10,013 bases of DNA, taken from positions 1 through 10,013 of the forward strand of contig JAITQV010000256.1 in the NCBI GenBank assembly GCA_031288765.1, read 5' to 3'. This stretch comes from Planctomycetaceae bacterium (lineage in GTDB: Bacteria > Planctomycetota > Planctomycetia > Pirellulales > Thermoguttaceae). Every line of letters begins with the position of its first letter. Within the stretch, counting starts at the first letter, position 1. The notes beneath the pieces were generated by a model that did no database searches, was not told the DNA's origin, and worked only from the letters and a program-made list of their open reading frames with translations. The position numbers and the translations under genes are program-made. Below, piece after piece: positions 1 through 7,574 of the stretch.

Positions 1-56
1 ATGTTTTGCGTGATCTGTTAAAATTTGTGTTCTTATACGGTTACATCAATGTATTC

Positions 57-72
57 GTCAACACGTGTTGAC
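57..72. promoter_or_regulatory. Perfect 16-bp palindrome, probable operator
   Basis: GTCAACACGTGTTGAC is identical to its own reverse complement over all 16 bases, with a CACGTG core. It lies upstream of the three near-palindromes at 100-158, and its centre is 43 bp (about two 21.5-bp steps) from the first of them. The shape suits a homodimeric DNA-binding protein. It could serve the cytochrome gene to the right or a gene beyond the left edge. The regulator is not known. Confidence 0.5.
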
Positions 73-99
73 TGATCAAAGTATAATTCAGCTGCTATT

Positions 100-158
100 C
101 CGTCAAATATTCGGGCAAAGCCGTGATATTTAACGGGATGCGCCGTGATATATGACGG
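100..158. promoter_or_regulatory. Three tandem 16-bp near-palindromic sites (putative enhancer/UAS)
   Basis: Three 16-base sites are seen: CCGTCAAATATTCGGG (100-115), CCGTGATATTTAACGG (121-136) and CCGTGATATATGACGG (143-158). Their half-sites approximate CCGTNAWA, and the centres are 21 and 22 bp apart, so they lie on one face of the helix. The middle copy is repeated exactly at 9972-9987. They sit about 75 to 117 bp upstream of the start site predicted from the sigma-54-like promoter at 199-214, the usual range for enhancer-binding proteins. Function is inferred from position and symmetry. A dispersed intergenic repeat is the main alternative. Confidence 0.5.
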
Positions 159-198
159 ATTACGAGTAATTTTAGTGTTGTTGTGTTGAAATCGGGTA

Positions 199-214
199 TG
201 GCATCATATTTGCA
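199..214 (+). promoter_or_regulatory. Sigma-54 type -24/-12 promoter for the cytochrome gene
   Basis: TGGCATCATATTTGCA matches the RpoN consensus TGGCACG-N4-TTGCW at the key positions. GG is at 200-201 and GC at 212-213, exactly ten bases apart, with TGGCA and TTGCA both intact. Transcription would start near 225, giving a leader of about 64 bases before the GTG at 289. No convincing sigma-70 -35/-10 pair was found in the same region. Three palindromic sites lie just upstream. The motif is seen directly; use by sigma-54 is inferred. Confidence 0.5.
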
Positions 215-288
215 TAAATATTTTTTATAGTTTTGTGTTCAGGATTTAACGGTTTTAACAATAACCAATTTTTAATCATTTTATATTT

Positions 289-3138
289 GTGAATATTAGT
301 TTAACCGAATTATTATTTCGTATTTTATTATTGACCGGTTTATTTTGGGCATTGGAGTTTTCTGTTGCGGACGAAGTGCCGGTTCGTTTTCCTTTGCAAA
401 AACCGGATTCACGGTACGCCGATCCTGAATCTTGTACGAAATGTCATGCCGATCTTTGTTCACAGTGGAAGAAGAGCGACCATGCAAAATCAATGGCTCA
501 CGCTTCCAAACAGTCTGTTCTCGGCGATTTCAACAATGTTTCGTTTCTTCATATCGGTTTTGACGACCTATTGCTTTTGAGTTCTGCCGAAATTAAAAAG
601 TTGCTTGATGTTCTCGAAACGGCAACACCCGGATTGAATCCGCGAAAAGAATATTTTTCCGAACCTAATAATAATGAATCAAATAATAGTTATCCGAAAC
701 AGCGGTACAATGTTTCCGGTCGCAAAATGAAGGCGTTAGCGGGCGCCGGTTTTGAAGAATTGGTTACGGCAACCTTCGATGCCAAACACGGAATTTCCGA
801 ACGGTTACGTCAGAATATGTCCGCAACACAACGTCGGGAATTTGATGCCGAATTGGAATTTCAAAAATCGTTGCGGTTTCAACGCCCCGGCGATATTGCT
901 GTTGCGCAAGATAAAATTGTTCGTGTGATGGGAAAATTGATCGAAGAAGGTTCCGTTACAACAAAATTCGGAACACGTTTCCGCATGTTTTATAACGAAA
1001 ATAAATTTATGGTTGAAACGGATATTGGGACGTTTGAAGTTCGTTTTACGCTTGGCAATCGTCCGTTGCAACAATATTTAGCGGAAACTGACGGCGGACG
1101 GCTTCAAGCGTTGCCGGTTGCGTGGGATTCTATTGAAAAACGTTGGTTTCATCTTTATCCCAAAGAACAAATTCTCAAAGGTGATCCGTTACACTGGACA
1201 ACAACTTTACAAAACTGGAACAGAATGTGTGCCGATTGTCATACAACTAATTTGCACAAAAATTTTGATCCGAAAACGAAAGAATATCGTACAACTTTTA
1301 CCGAACTCCAAGTTGGTTGTCAATCTTGTCATGGTCCTTGCGGGAAACATGTTGAAACAGCGGAAAAACATGGATTGACAGCAGGTTGGAAATCGGAAAT
1401 TCCGTTGGAAGTTTTTTCGTTGACGAATGTAAGCGGAACGGAAATTGTTCAGAGTTGTGTGTTTTGTCATGCCCGCCGCCGTCTGTTACGCGAAGGTCCC
1501 AAACCGCCGGAAATTCCCGCCGCGGATTGGTTTATTCCTGAAACAGTTGACACGTTTATCTATTATCCCGACGGACAATTGCTTGAAGAAGCATTTGAAT
1601 ACGGCTCCTTTTTGCAATCAAAAATGCACAATAAAGGTGTTAGTTGTACGAATTGTCATGAGCCTCATTCATTGGAATTGAAATTTCACGGCAACCGGCT
1701 TTGTACACAATGTCATTCGCCGTCAATTTACGACACGGTAAAACACCATTTTCACCCGAACACCGCCAAACCCGGAACGCAATGTGTGGAGTGTCATTTT
1801 CCGCAATCGACTTACATGGTTGTTGATCCGCGGCGGGATCACAGTATTCGGAAGCCGAGTCCGGCGTTGACGCTTGCCGCCGGAGTTCCCAATGCCTGTT
1901 CGATTTGCCACCGTGACAAAAATAAAGGCGAAACGTTGGAATGGGCAAGAGATCATATTGACCGTTGGTACTCCGAAAAACGTAAAACTTCCGTCGGGTA
2001 CAGCGATCTTTGGCCCACCGAAGACCATTATGCGTTGGCGATTGCTGCCGGAAGAAGGGACGATCCAATTGCAGTACAAAAACTGTTAAAGGTTGTTCGT
2101 GATAAAGGGAACAAAGAATTTCGTCCGGTAATTCGAGCCGGTGCGGTTACATTGTTGAGTCGTATTCCGACAGATCAGGCGACGGATGAAATTTTTTCGG
2201 TGTGTGTGGACGGTTTAAATGATACGGATTTATGGGTACGGTTTGCGTCGTTGGGAGCATTGGCGGCACAACCGGATGATGTAAAATTGAAATATCTAAT
2301 TCCGTTACTCAATGATCCGGTTTTGGCGGTGCGTACGGAAGCGGCAAGAGTTTTGGCAAGAAATGCGTTTGCACTGACAGAGGACAATGTTAAAAAATCG
2401 TTCGAAAAATCTAAACAGGAATATGTTACAGCCCAAAAAGTTGATAATGATCAAGCGGCGGCATATTTGAATCTTGCGGTTTTGGAACACGATCTTGCGG
2501 CTTTCAAGATTGACGAGGTGAAACGTTGGTTGGAAGCGTCTGTTCGGGATTCGCAGGTTTCGGCGGCTGACGAAGCCAAAAAAACAGCGTTACCGTTAAT
2601 TGAACGCCTGACCGCAACCTCTTTGGAATATTACCGTCAATCGCTTGAAATTGACGGCGATTTTTTACCGTCACGAATAAATCTGGCAATGTTGTATCAT
2701 GAACGCGGTAACAATATTGCGGCGGAAAAAGAATTTCGGGAAGCGTTACGGATTGAGCCGGAAAACGGTAACACTGCGTATTCGCTTGGTTTATTGCTTG
2801 CGGAACTCCTTCGTTCGGAGGAAGCCGTTGCGATGCTTCGTCAAGCGTCGAATAATCTTGAAACGGCAACAGGACAAACCGCAACACGAAACCGTGTTCG
2901 ATACAATCTTGGTTTATTATTGCTTCAATTAAAACGGCATGACGAAGCGGAAAAAGAATTGTCGGACATTATTCAATCGGAACCGCAAAATATTACGTTT
3001 TTGTACGCTTTAACCGTTTCCTATTTCCAGCGAAACGCAACATCACAAGCATCGGCAATTCTTGACCGGATTATCAAACTTGATCCGCAAAACCCGCAAT
3101 GGCAGCAATGGAAAAATCGTATCCGTTCACAACGGTAA
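289..3138 (+). CDS. Exported octaheme c-type cytochrome with HEAT and TPR repeats
   Basis: This 949-residue protein has a hydrophobic signal segment at about residues 7-27, so it should act outside the cytoplasmic membrane. Eight CxxCH heme c motifs begin at residues 49, 314, 344, 390, 453, 472, 499 and 537. The stretch around residues 227-320 and the segment joining motifs 5 to 8 look like the cytochrome c554-like multiheme family that carries TPR repeats. HEAT-like helices follow at about 587-695 and TPR repeats at about 770-940, suggesting protein contacts. Residues 92-226 interrupt the first heme domain and look like an insertion. The GTG at 289 is the only start giving the full signal peptide; no Shine-Dalgarno is visible before it. 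The electron donor, acceptor and any catalytic activity cannot be read from the sequence. Confidence 0.93.
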   Translation: MNISLTELLFRILLLTGLFWALEFSVADEVPVRFPLQKPDSRYADPESCTKCHADLCSQWKKSDHAKSMAHASKQSVLGDFNNVSFLHIGFDDLLLLSSAEIKKLLDVLETATPGLNPRKEYFSEPNNNESNNSYPKQRYNVSGRKMKALAGAGFEELVTATFDAKHGISERLRQNMSATQRREFDAELEFQKSLRFQRPGDIAVAQDKIVRVMGKLIEEGSVTTKFGTRFRMFYNENKFMVETDIGTFEVRFTLGNRPLQQYLAETDGGRLQALPVAWDSIEKRWFHLYPKEQILKGDPLHWTTTLQNWNRMCADCHTTNLHKNFDPKTKEYRTTFTELQVGCQSCHGPCGKHVETAEKHGLTAGWKSEIPLEVFSLTNVSGTEIVQSCVFCHARRRLLREGPKPPEIPAADWFIPETVDTFIYYPDGQLLEEAFEYGSFLQSKMHNKGVSCTNCHEPHSLELKFHGNRLCTQCHSPSIYDTVKHHFHPNTAKPGTQCVECHFPQSTYMVVDPRRDHSIRKPSPALTLAAGVPNACSICHRDKNKGETLEWARDHIDRWYSEKRKTSVGYSDLWPTEDHYALAIAAGRRDDPIAVQKLLKVVRDKGNKEFRPVIRAGAVTLLSRIPTDQATDEIFSVCVDGLNDTDLWVRFASLGALAAQPDDVKLKYLIPLLNDPVLAVRTEAARVLARNAFALTEDNVKKSFEKSKQEYVTAQKVDNDQAAAYLNLAVLEHDLAAFKIDEVKRWLEASVRDSQVSAADEAKKTALPLIERLTATSLEYYRQSLEIDGDFLPSRINLAMLYHERGNNIAAEKEFREALRIEPENGNTAYSLGLLLAELLRSEEAVAMLRQASNNLETATGQTATRNRVRYNLGLLLLQLKRHDEAEKELSDIIQSEPQNITFLYALTVSYFQRNATSQASAILDRIIKLDPQNPQWQQWKNRIRSQR

Positions 3139-3189
3139 CAAATATATTTTCGGCGGTCATTGTCTCTTTTGATTATTTACGTGAATATT

Positions 3190-3219
3190 TGTCTTAAAAA
3201 ACAGACAGTTATATTTTTT
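3190..3219 (+). terminator. Weak candidate terminator after the cytochrome gene
   Basis: A 5-bp stem (TGTCT at 3190-3194 with AGACA at 3203-3207) is followed closely by a run of six T at 3214-3219. It lies about 50 bases past the stop codon and fits the layout of an intrinsic terminator, but the stem is short and AT-rich. Read-through into the thioredoxin gene is equally possible. Confidence 0.2.
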
Positions 3220-3233
3220 CTACGAAGGTTGTT

Positions 3234-3312
3234 TTGTTGTTAAAATTAGGTTAAAATGAAGTTTAATGTTGTAGCAATTGAGTAAATTGCTACAATGAAA
3301 ACTTAACAACAA
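3234..3312 (+). other. Nested inverted repeats in the leader of the thioredoxin gene
   Basis: The core is a perfect 11-bp stem, TTGTAGCAATT (3269-3279) with AATTGCTACAA (3285-3295), around a 5-base loop. AAGTTT at 3259-3264 can pair with AAACTT at 3299-3304. Alternatively TTGTTGTTAA at 3234-3243 can pair with TTAACAACAA at 3303-3312. The last two pairings share bases 3303-3304, so they compete in part. The structure ends just before the ribosome binding site AAAGG at 3321-3325. No T-run follows it, so an operator or translational control element is more likely than a terminator. Confidence 0.45.
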
Positions 3313-3332
3313 CATAAAAGAAAGGTATTACA

Positions 3333-4547
3333 ATGTCTCATTTTTATTGGTTTGTATTGTCGTTGTCATTATTTTTGACTGTTTCTGCATTTTGTGCGGA
3401 AAATCAAAATGACCAATCACCAACAATTCCTGCGTCGTTGGAAGATGCAAAAACCGCCGAAGAAACAGAAGCGTATATTGAACACGTTTCCTCGCAACTT
3501 CGCAAGAATATCAAAACCGAAGATGATGAAATTCAATTTATTCGGGAATTTTTTCCCATCGCAATAAAGGCTGCGGATAAAATAATTGCGTTGGCAAAAG
3601 ATGATAAAATGCTGGAAACCGCATACAGAAACAAATTACAAGCGTTGAATGCGTCTCTGCTCGTAACACCGGAGAATGAAGAAAGCAAAAACGCTTTAAA
3701 CGTTTTAATTGAAGAAATAACCAAAACAGGTAAATTTTCTGAACTTCTTTTGTCAGAACAGATTGCAATATTTTTCCGAAAAATTCACAAACTGGATACG
3801 AAAACTCTTTCACAAGAAAAATTTGATTTGCTAAAAGAAGAAGCGAAAAAATTATTCCTTGCCGAACAAAAACATTATTATCCGTTCAAATTGCTAACAA
3901 TTGTTTTGGATTTTGCGAAACAAATTGAGACGGAACAAAACAAAGCCGGTTTTTTAGATACAATATTGAAAGAATTGGTTCAATTTGTTCAGTCGGAAAC
4001 GGCAGTGAAAAGATACGGCGAAGACAAACCAAGAGATGACGGCAGATTAACGAGAGTGGAGAAACTGCAAGGATATTGTCGGCGAATGGTTGGTTCTCCT
4101 TTTGAACTGCAAGGTAAAACAACAGAAGGTAACGATTTTTCATGGGACGATTACAAAGGTAAAGTTGTGTTGATTGAATTTACTGCGTCGTGGTGTGGAC
4201 CATGTCGTGCGGAAATGCCGAATCTGCTGGAGATTTACTCGAAATATCGTAATAAAGGCTTTGAGATTATTTCTATCGGCATTTGGGATTCGACGGAAAA
4301 TCTAAAAAAACAAAAAGAAGAAGATAAAATTCCATGGACAGTAATTTCAGAAGAATTGAGTCTGAAGGAAGATAATAACCTTGCCGGTAAACGTTACGGT
4401 GTGGACGGTGTTCCGACAATTTTTCTTGTTGGGACAGACGGAAAAATTATTTCGTCTGAATTGCGGGGAACAGAATTGTATTCCGCAGTCAATAAATTAT
4501 TTGAAGACCAATCGAATAAAAATACAAATAATAAAATTGATAATTGA
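3333..4547 (+). CDS. Exported TlpA/ResA-like thioredoxin-fold protein
   Basis: This 404-residue protein starts with a signal peptide (hydrophobic about residues 5-20, plausible cleavage after VSA at 19). The C-terminal third is a TlpA/redoxin-type thioredoxin domain, about residues 253-390, with the active site WCGPC at 287-291 and the cis-proline loop GVPT at 359-362. The middle, about 35-245, is charged and predicted to be largely helical; I do not recognise it as a named domain. The family performs thiol-disulfide exchange outside the cytoplasmic membrane, and CcmG/ResA relatives keep heme-binding cysteines reduced for cytochrome c maturation. The neighbouring octaheme cytochrome makes that role attractive, but it is inferred. 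The start at 3333 is supported by AAAGG seven bases upstream. SAFC at residues 18-21 is a poor lipobox, so lipid attachment is not claimed. Confidence 0.88.
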   Translation: MSHFYWFVLSLSLFLTVSAFCAENQNDQSPTIPASLEDAKTAEETEAYIEHVSSQLRKNIKTEDDEIQFIREFFPIAIKAADKIIALAKDDKMLETAYRNKLQALNASLLVTPENEESKNALNVLIEEITKTGKFSELLLSEQIAIFFRKIHKLDTKTLSQEKFDLLKEEAKKLFLAEQKHYYPFKLLTIVLDFAKQIETEQNKAGFLDTILKELVQFVQSETAVKRYGEDKPRDDGRLTRVEKLQGYCRRMVGSPFELQGKTTEGNDFSWDDYKGKVVLIEFTASWCGPCRAEMPNLLEIYSKYRNKGFEIISIGIWDSTENLKKQKEEDKIPWTVISEELSLKEDNNLAGKRYGVDGVPTIFLVGTDGKIISSELRGTELYSAVNKLFEDQSNKNTNNKIDN

Positions 4548-4624
4548 TGTTTAGCAATAATCAAAATAACATGTATCTATTCGATCATTTGTTGAATTAT
4601 TACTCAGAGTAAACTTCATTATTA

Positions 4625-4668
4625 GTGGAGTGTCGCAATGTGCTAAATCCGCATGCGACACTTTCCAC
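4625..4668. terminator. Strong hairpin between convergent genes, probable bidirectional terminator
   Basis: GTGGA (4625-4629) plus GTGTCGCA (4630-4637) pairs with TGCGACAC (4654-4661) plus TCCAC (4664-4668), leaving only a two-base bulge. TGC/GCA at 4641-4643 and 4651-4653 can extend it inwards. It lies between the stop of the thioredoxin gene (4547) and the stop of the leftward cysH (4675). No clear T-run follows on either strand, so factor-dependent stopping or 3' end protection is possible. A small 13-base symmetric element, TTACTCAGAGTAA, precedes it at 4600-4612. Confidence 0.5.
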
Positions 4669-4674
4669 ATTCAA

Positions 4675-5424
4675 CTAAAGTTGTGCGGTGGTTAATGATT
4701 CATTAACTTGGTGAAGACCACATTCTGTTTTGAGTTGTCCCGACCAACGCCCGGCGCGTTCGTCTTCATCGGGCAATGTCGGTCGTGTACACGGAGCACA
4801 ACCAATACTTTTGTAACCGCGATCATAAAGGGTATTGTACGGAATAGATTCCTTTACAATAATATCCCAAACCTCTTTGTTCGTCCACAAAGCAAGCGGC
4901 GCAATCTTGATAAGACCAAATCGCGCATCCCAACCAATTACCGGCGTTTTCGCCCGTGTCGGTCCCTGATCACGCCGAAGCCCGGAAATCCAAGCGTCAT
5001 AATTAGGAGCAATTGATTCCAGAACCCGAATCTTTCGGTCGTAACAACAACGATCCGGATCAATCCGATATAAAGGACCGCCATGAACCGCTTCATATTC
5101 CGCAACAGAAATTTCCGCAGAACGCCGTGTAATTTCAATACCGTATTTCGTACTAATACGATCCAAAAGTTCCAGCGTTTCGGGAAACTGATAACCGGTG
5201 TCAAGATTGAATACCGGAATTTTCGTTTCAATCCGCGCAAGAATTGAAAGAATCACACAACCACTGCTGCCAAGTGCCGTTCCCATCGTCAATTTCGGCG
5301 CAAATGTCGTAACCGCCCAACGAAGTATCGTTTCGGGACTGCTGCTTTCAAGTTTTTCGTTCCAATATTTAACTAGTTCCGCCTGTTTCGGCGTTGCCTG
5401 TTTTGGTTGAAATGTTGCGATCAT
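4675..5424 (-). CDS. cysH: Assimilatory APS reductase, 4Fe-4S type
   Basis: This 249-residue cytoplasmic enzyme of the PAPS/APS reductase family reduces adenylylsulfate to sulfite with thioredoxin as electron donor. The nucleotide-binding region includes LGSSG at residues 51-55 and the DTGYQFPET segment at 75-83. The cysteine pair CC at 126-127 and CAPC at 209-212 supply the four ligands of the 4Fe-4S cluster. This marks it as using APS rather than PAPS, so an APS kinase would not be needed. The catalytic cysteine is in ECGLH at 234-238. Length is normal for the family. The ATG at 5424 has TGAGGT at 5431-5436 on the coding strand. It is the last gene of the leftward sulfate operon, 102 bases after cysA. 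Confidence 0.93.
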   Translation of the reverse strand: MIATFQPKQATPKQAELVKYWNEKLESSSPETILRWAVTTFAPKLTMGTALGSSGCVILSILARIETKIPVFNLDTGYQFPETLELLDRISTKYGIEITRRSAEISVAEYEAVHGGPLYRIDPDRCCYDRKIRVLESIAPNYDAWISGLRRDQGPTRAKTPVIGWDARFGLIKIAPLALWTNKEVWDIIVKESIPYNTLYDRGYKSIGCAPCTRPTLPDEDERAGRWSGQLKTECGLHQVNESLTTAQL

Positions 5425-5526
5425 AATTCGACCTCAGACGATAAACCGTAAACCGAAAGGAAAAGGAAAAAAATGTTTCCTATTTCCGCCTGCACTCAAA
5501 ATTCCATCTGTTCAAACGTTTTCTGT

Positions 5527-6576
5527 TCAAATACTGTAATCTTCTTCAAAAACAACTGTTTTTTTAGGAACAACAAACACCGTGTCGGTAACATCAAATT
5601 GATACAACAAATATTTTTCGTGCGACATTTCCACGAAAATTTCCTTGTTATTCCGATCCGTCAGTTCAATTTTGGCAATCGAACCGGCTAACTGAACACG
5701 GCGCACTGTTGCGGGAAAACCGGCTCCGTCACGATTATCCGGTAAAAGTTCAATTTCATGCGGGCGTACAAAAAATTGCGTTTGTTTGCCTTCCGGCGGC
5801 TGATCAAACACAACTTGACCGGAAACAACACGCCCATGAAACAAATTAACACTGCCCAGAAAATCCATAACAAACGCATTTTTCGGATGATGAAAAACTT
5901 CTGCCGGTGTTCCGTCCTGTTCGATTTGCCCTTCATTCATCACAATCACACGGTCAGCAAGTTCCAACGCTTCCTCCTGATCGTGAGTTACAAAAACGCT
6001 CGTTAATTTAATTTCATCATGCAAACGCCGCAGCCAACGCCGGAGATTTTGCCGGACTCGTGCATCCAACGCTCCAAACGGTTCGTCAAGTAACAAAAAC
6101 TTCGGCTCAATCGCCAATGCCCGCGCCAATGCAACTCGTTGACGTTGACCGCCGGAAAGCTGATCCGGATAACGGTTTTCCAAACCATCCAACTGAATCA
6201 AATGAATCAACTCCAAAACACGATTGCGAATTTCCGTTCTGGAAAGCCGATTTTTCCCGCGCCGGACACGAAGCCCAAAAGCAATATTGTCAAGAACCTT
6301 CAAATGACGGAACAAAGCATAATGTTGAAATACAAATCCCACTTTCCGTTCGGCAATCTTATTGCCAACGACACTTTTACCCTGAAACAAAATATCCGCG
6401 TTCTGATTCGGTTCAAACTCTTCGAGACCGGCAATAATTCGTAACAATGTTGTCTTGCCGGAACCGGAAGGTCCAAGCAACGCAACCAATTCGCCGTCAG
6501 GAACTTTTAAATTCACATTTTTCAATGCTGTGAATTTGCCGAACCGTTTTGTTATGTTTTTAACTTCAATACTCAT
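5527..6576 (-). CDS. cysA: Sulfate ABC transporter ATP-binding protein
   Basis: This 349-residue protein is the nucleotide-binding subunit that powers sulfate/thiosulfate import on the cytoplasmic face of CysT/CysW. All ABC motifs are present: Walker A GPSGSGKT at 35-42, Q-loop glutamine 84, signature LSGGQ at 140-144, Walker B LLLDEP at 161-166, D-loop GALD at 168-171 and switch histidine 198. The C-terminal part, from about residue 240, is a TOBE-like regulatory domain including RPHEIEL at 271-277, typical of CysA. Context with a sulfate-binding protein and CysT/CysW separates it from similar sugar or spermidine ATPases. It follows cysW after 106 bases. No Shine-Dalgarno is visible before its ATG. 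Confidence 0.95.
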   Translation of the reverse strand: MSIEVKNITKRFGKFTALKNVNLKVPDGELVALLGPSGSGKTTLLRIIAGLEEFEPNQNADILFQGKSVVGNKIAERKVGFVFQHYALFRHLKVLDNIAFGLRVRRGKNRLSRTEIRNRVLELIHLIQLDGLENRYPDQLSGGQRQRVALARALAIEPKFLLLDEPFGALDARVRQNLRRWLRRLHDEIKLTSVFVTHDQEEALELADRVIVMNEGQIEQDGTPAEVFHHPKNAFVMDFLGSVNLFHGRVVSGQVVFDQPPEGKQTQFFVRPHEIELLPDNRDGAGFPATVRRVQLAGSIAKIELTDRNNKEIFVEMSHEKYLLYQFDVTDTVFVVPKKTVVFEEDYSI

Positions 6577-6682
6577 TTTTGGTGATTCGCCGTAAACAAT
6601 GCGTGATTTAATAACGGAATGGGTAAATATCGTACAACTGATTTTGTCTTTGTTCGGGTTTGTATCGAAAATTATGTTTATA

Positions 6683-7525
6683 TTACGAATTATCTATCAT
6701 TCTTTCACGTTTAACTTTCCATTCGACAATTGCTTTGGCTATTAATGTTACCAAAGCTAGGGCGGCAAGCAAGGTTGCAACGGAAAATGCCCCAACAGCA
6801 TCATAACCGTTGTGAAGTGTTTCAATATAAAGCGGCATCGTATTTGTTTCCCCGCGAATATGTCCCGACACAACACTAACCGCTCCAAATTCTCCCATCG
6901 CACGGGCATTGCAAAGAATAACTCCATAAAGCAATCCCCATTTAATATTCGGTAACGTTATTTTCCAAAAAATATCCCAACCGTTCGCGCCAAGCGATAC
7001 GGCGGCTTCTTCTTCCAATGTTCCCTGTTCCTGCATCAACGGAATCAATTCCCGTGCAACAAACGGAAATGTAACAAAAACAGTTGCCAACACAATTCCC
7101 GGAACCGCAAAAATAATTTTAATATCATGATCAATCAGCCAGCCGCCGAGTGTTGTTTGTCTGCCGAATGCAAGAACAAAAATCAAACCGGCAATAACCG
7201 GCGACACCGCAAACGGTAAATCAATCAATGTTATCAGTACGTTTTTACCCCAAAATTCAAACTTGGCAATACACCACGCCGCCACAATTCCGAACACAAC
7301 ATTCATGGGAACCGCAATCGCCGCCGTCAGAAGTGTTAGCCGGATTGATGACCAAGCATAAGGGTCTTTGAAACTGGCACAATAACTCTCAACGCCTTTT
7401 CGAAACGCTTCCATAAAAACCGCCGCCAGCGGTAACACAAGGAACAACGTCAGAAATAATACACTAATTATAATAAATATCACCGGAATAATCCGGTCTT
7501 TCCAATTTATTGAAACATTTCTCAT
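6683..7525 (-). CDS. cysW: Sulfate ABC transporter permease CysW
   Basis: This 280-residue inner-membrane permease has about six hydrophobic segments (near 12-37, 62-88, 97-120, 138-158, 195-218 and 243-265). The cytoplasmic EAA loop, which docks on the ATPase, runs from E173-A174-A175 through G179 to LP at 191-192. The ARAMGEFGAVSVVSG segment (207-221) and the position between cysT and cysA fit CysW. It should form a heterodimer with the related CysT. It begins 49 bases after cysT; no clear ribosome binding site is seen, and the ATG at 7525 gives a normal length. Confidence 0.93.
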   Translation of the reverse strand: MRNVSINWKDRIIPVIFIIISVLFLTLFLVLPLAAVFMEAFRKGVESYCASFKDPYAWSSIRLTLLTAAIAVPMNVVFGIVAAWCIAKFEFWGKNVLITLIDLPFAVSPVIAGLIFVLAFGRQTTLGGWLIDHDIKIIFAVPGIVLATVFVTFPFVARELIPLMQEQGTLEEEAAVSLGANGWDIFWKITLPNIKWGLLYGVILCNARAMGEFGAVSVVSGHIRGETNTMPLYIETLHNGYDAVGAFSVATLLAALALVTLIAKAIVEWKVKRERMIDNS

Positions 7526-7574
7526 GGTTTGTTATGAGGCAGTAAAATAAAGGTGAATCGTTTCTGTGTTTCAA

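Noticed and set aside
3..71. Open frame from the window edge to a TGA at 69-71, possible C-terminal end of an upstream gene
   Set aside because: Only about 22 codons are visible with no recognisable motif, and the frame overlaps the perfect palindrome; another frame ends at 19-21. It cannot be decided without sequence to the left.
1640..2068. Long minus-strand open frames inside the cytochrome gene
   Set aside because: They are antisense shadows of a gene with clear family motifs, with no start signals or recognisable protein features.
5464..5481. AGGAAA/TTTCCT inverted repeat in the cysA-cysH gap as a terminator
   Set aside because: The stem is only six AT-rich pairs in a purine-rich tract, and a terminator there would cut off cysH.
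6601..6617. GCGTGATTTAATAACGG in the cysW-cysA gap as another copy of the palindromic site
   Set aside because: The half-sites resemble the family, but the spacing is one base too long, it is a single site, and no promoter motif accompanies it.
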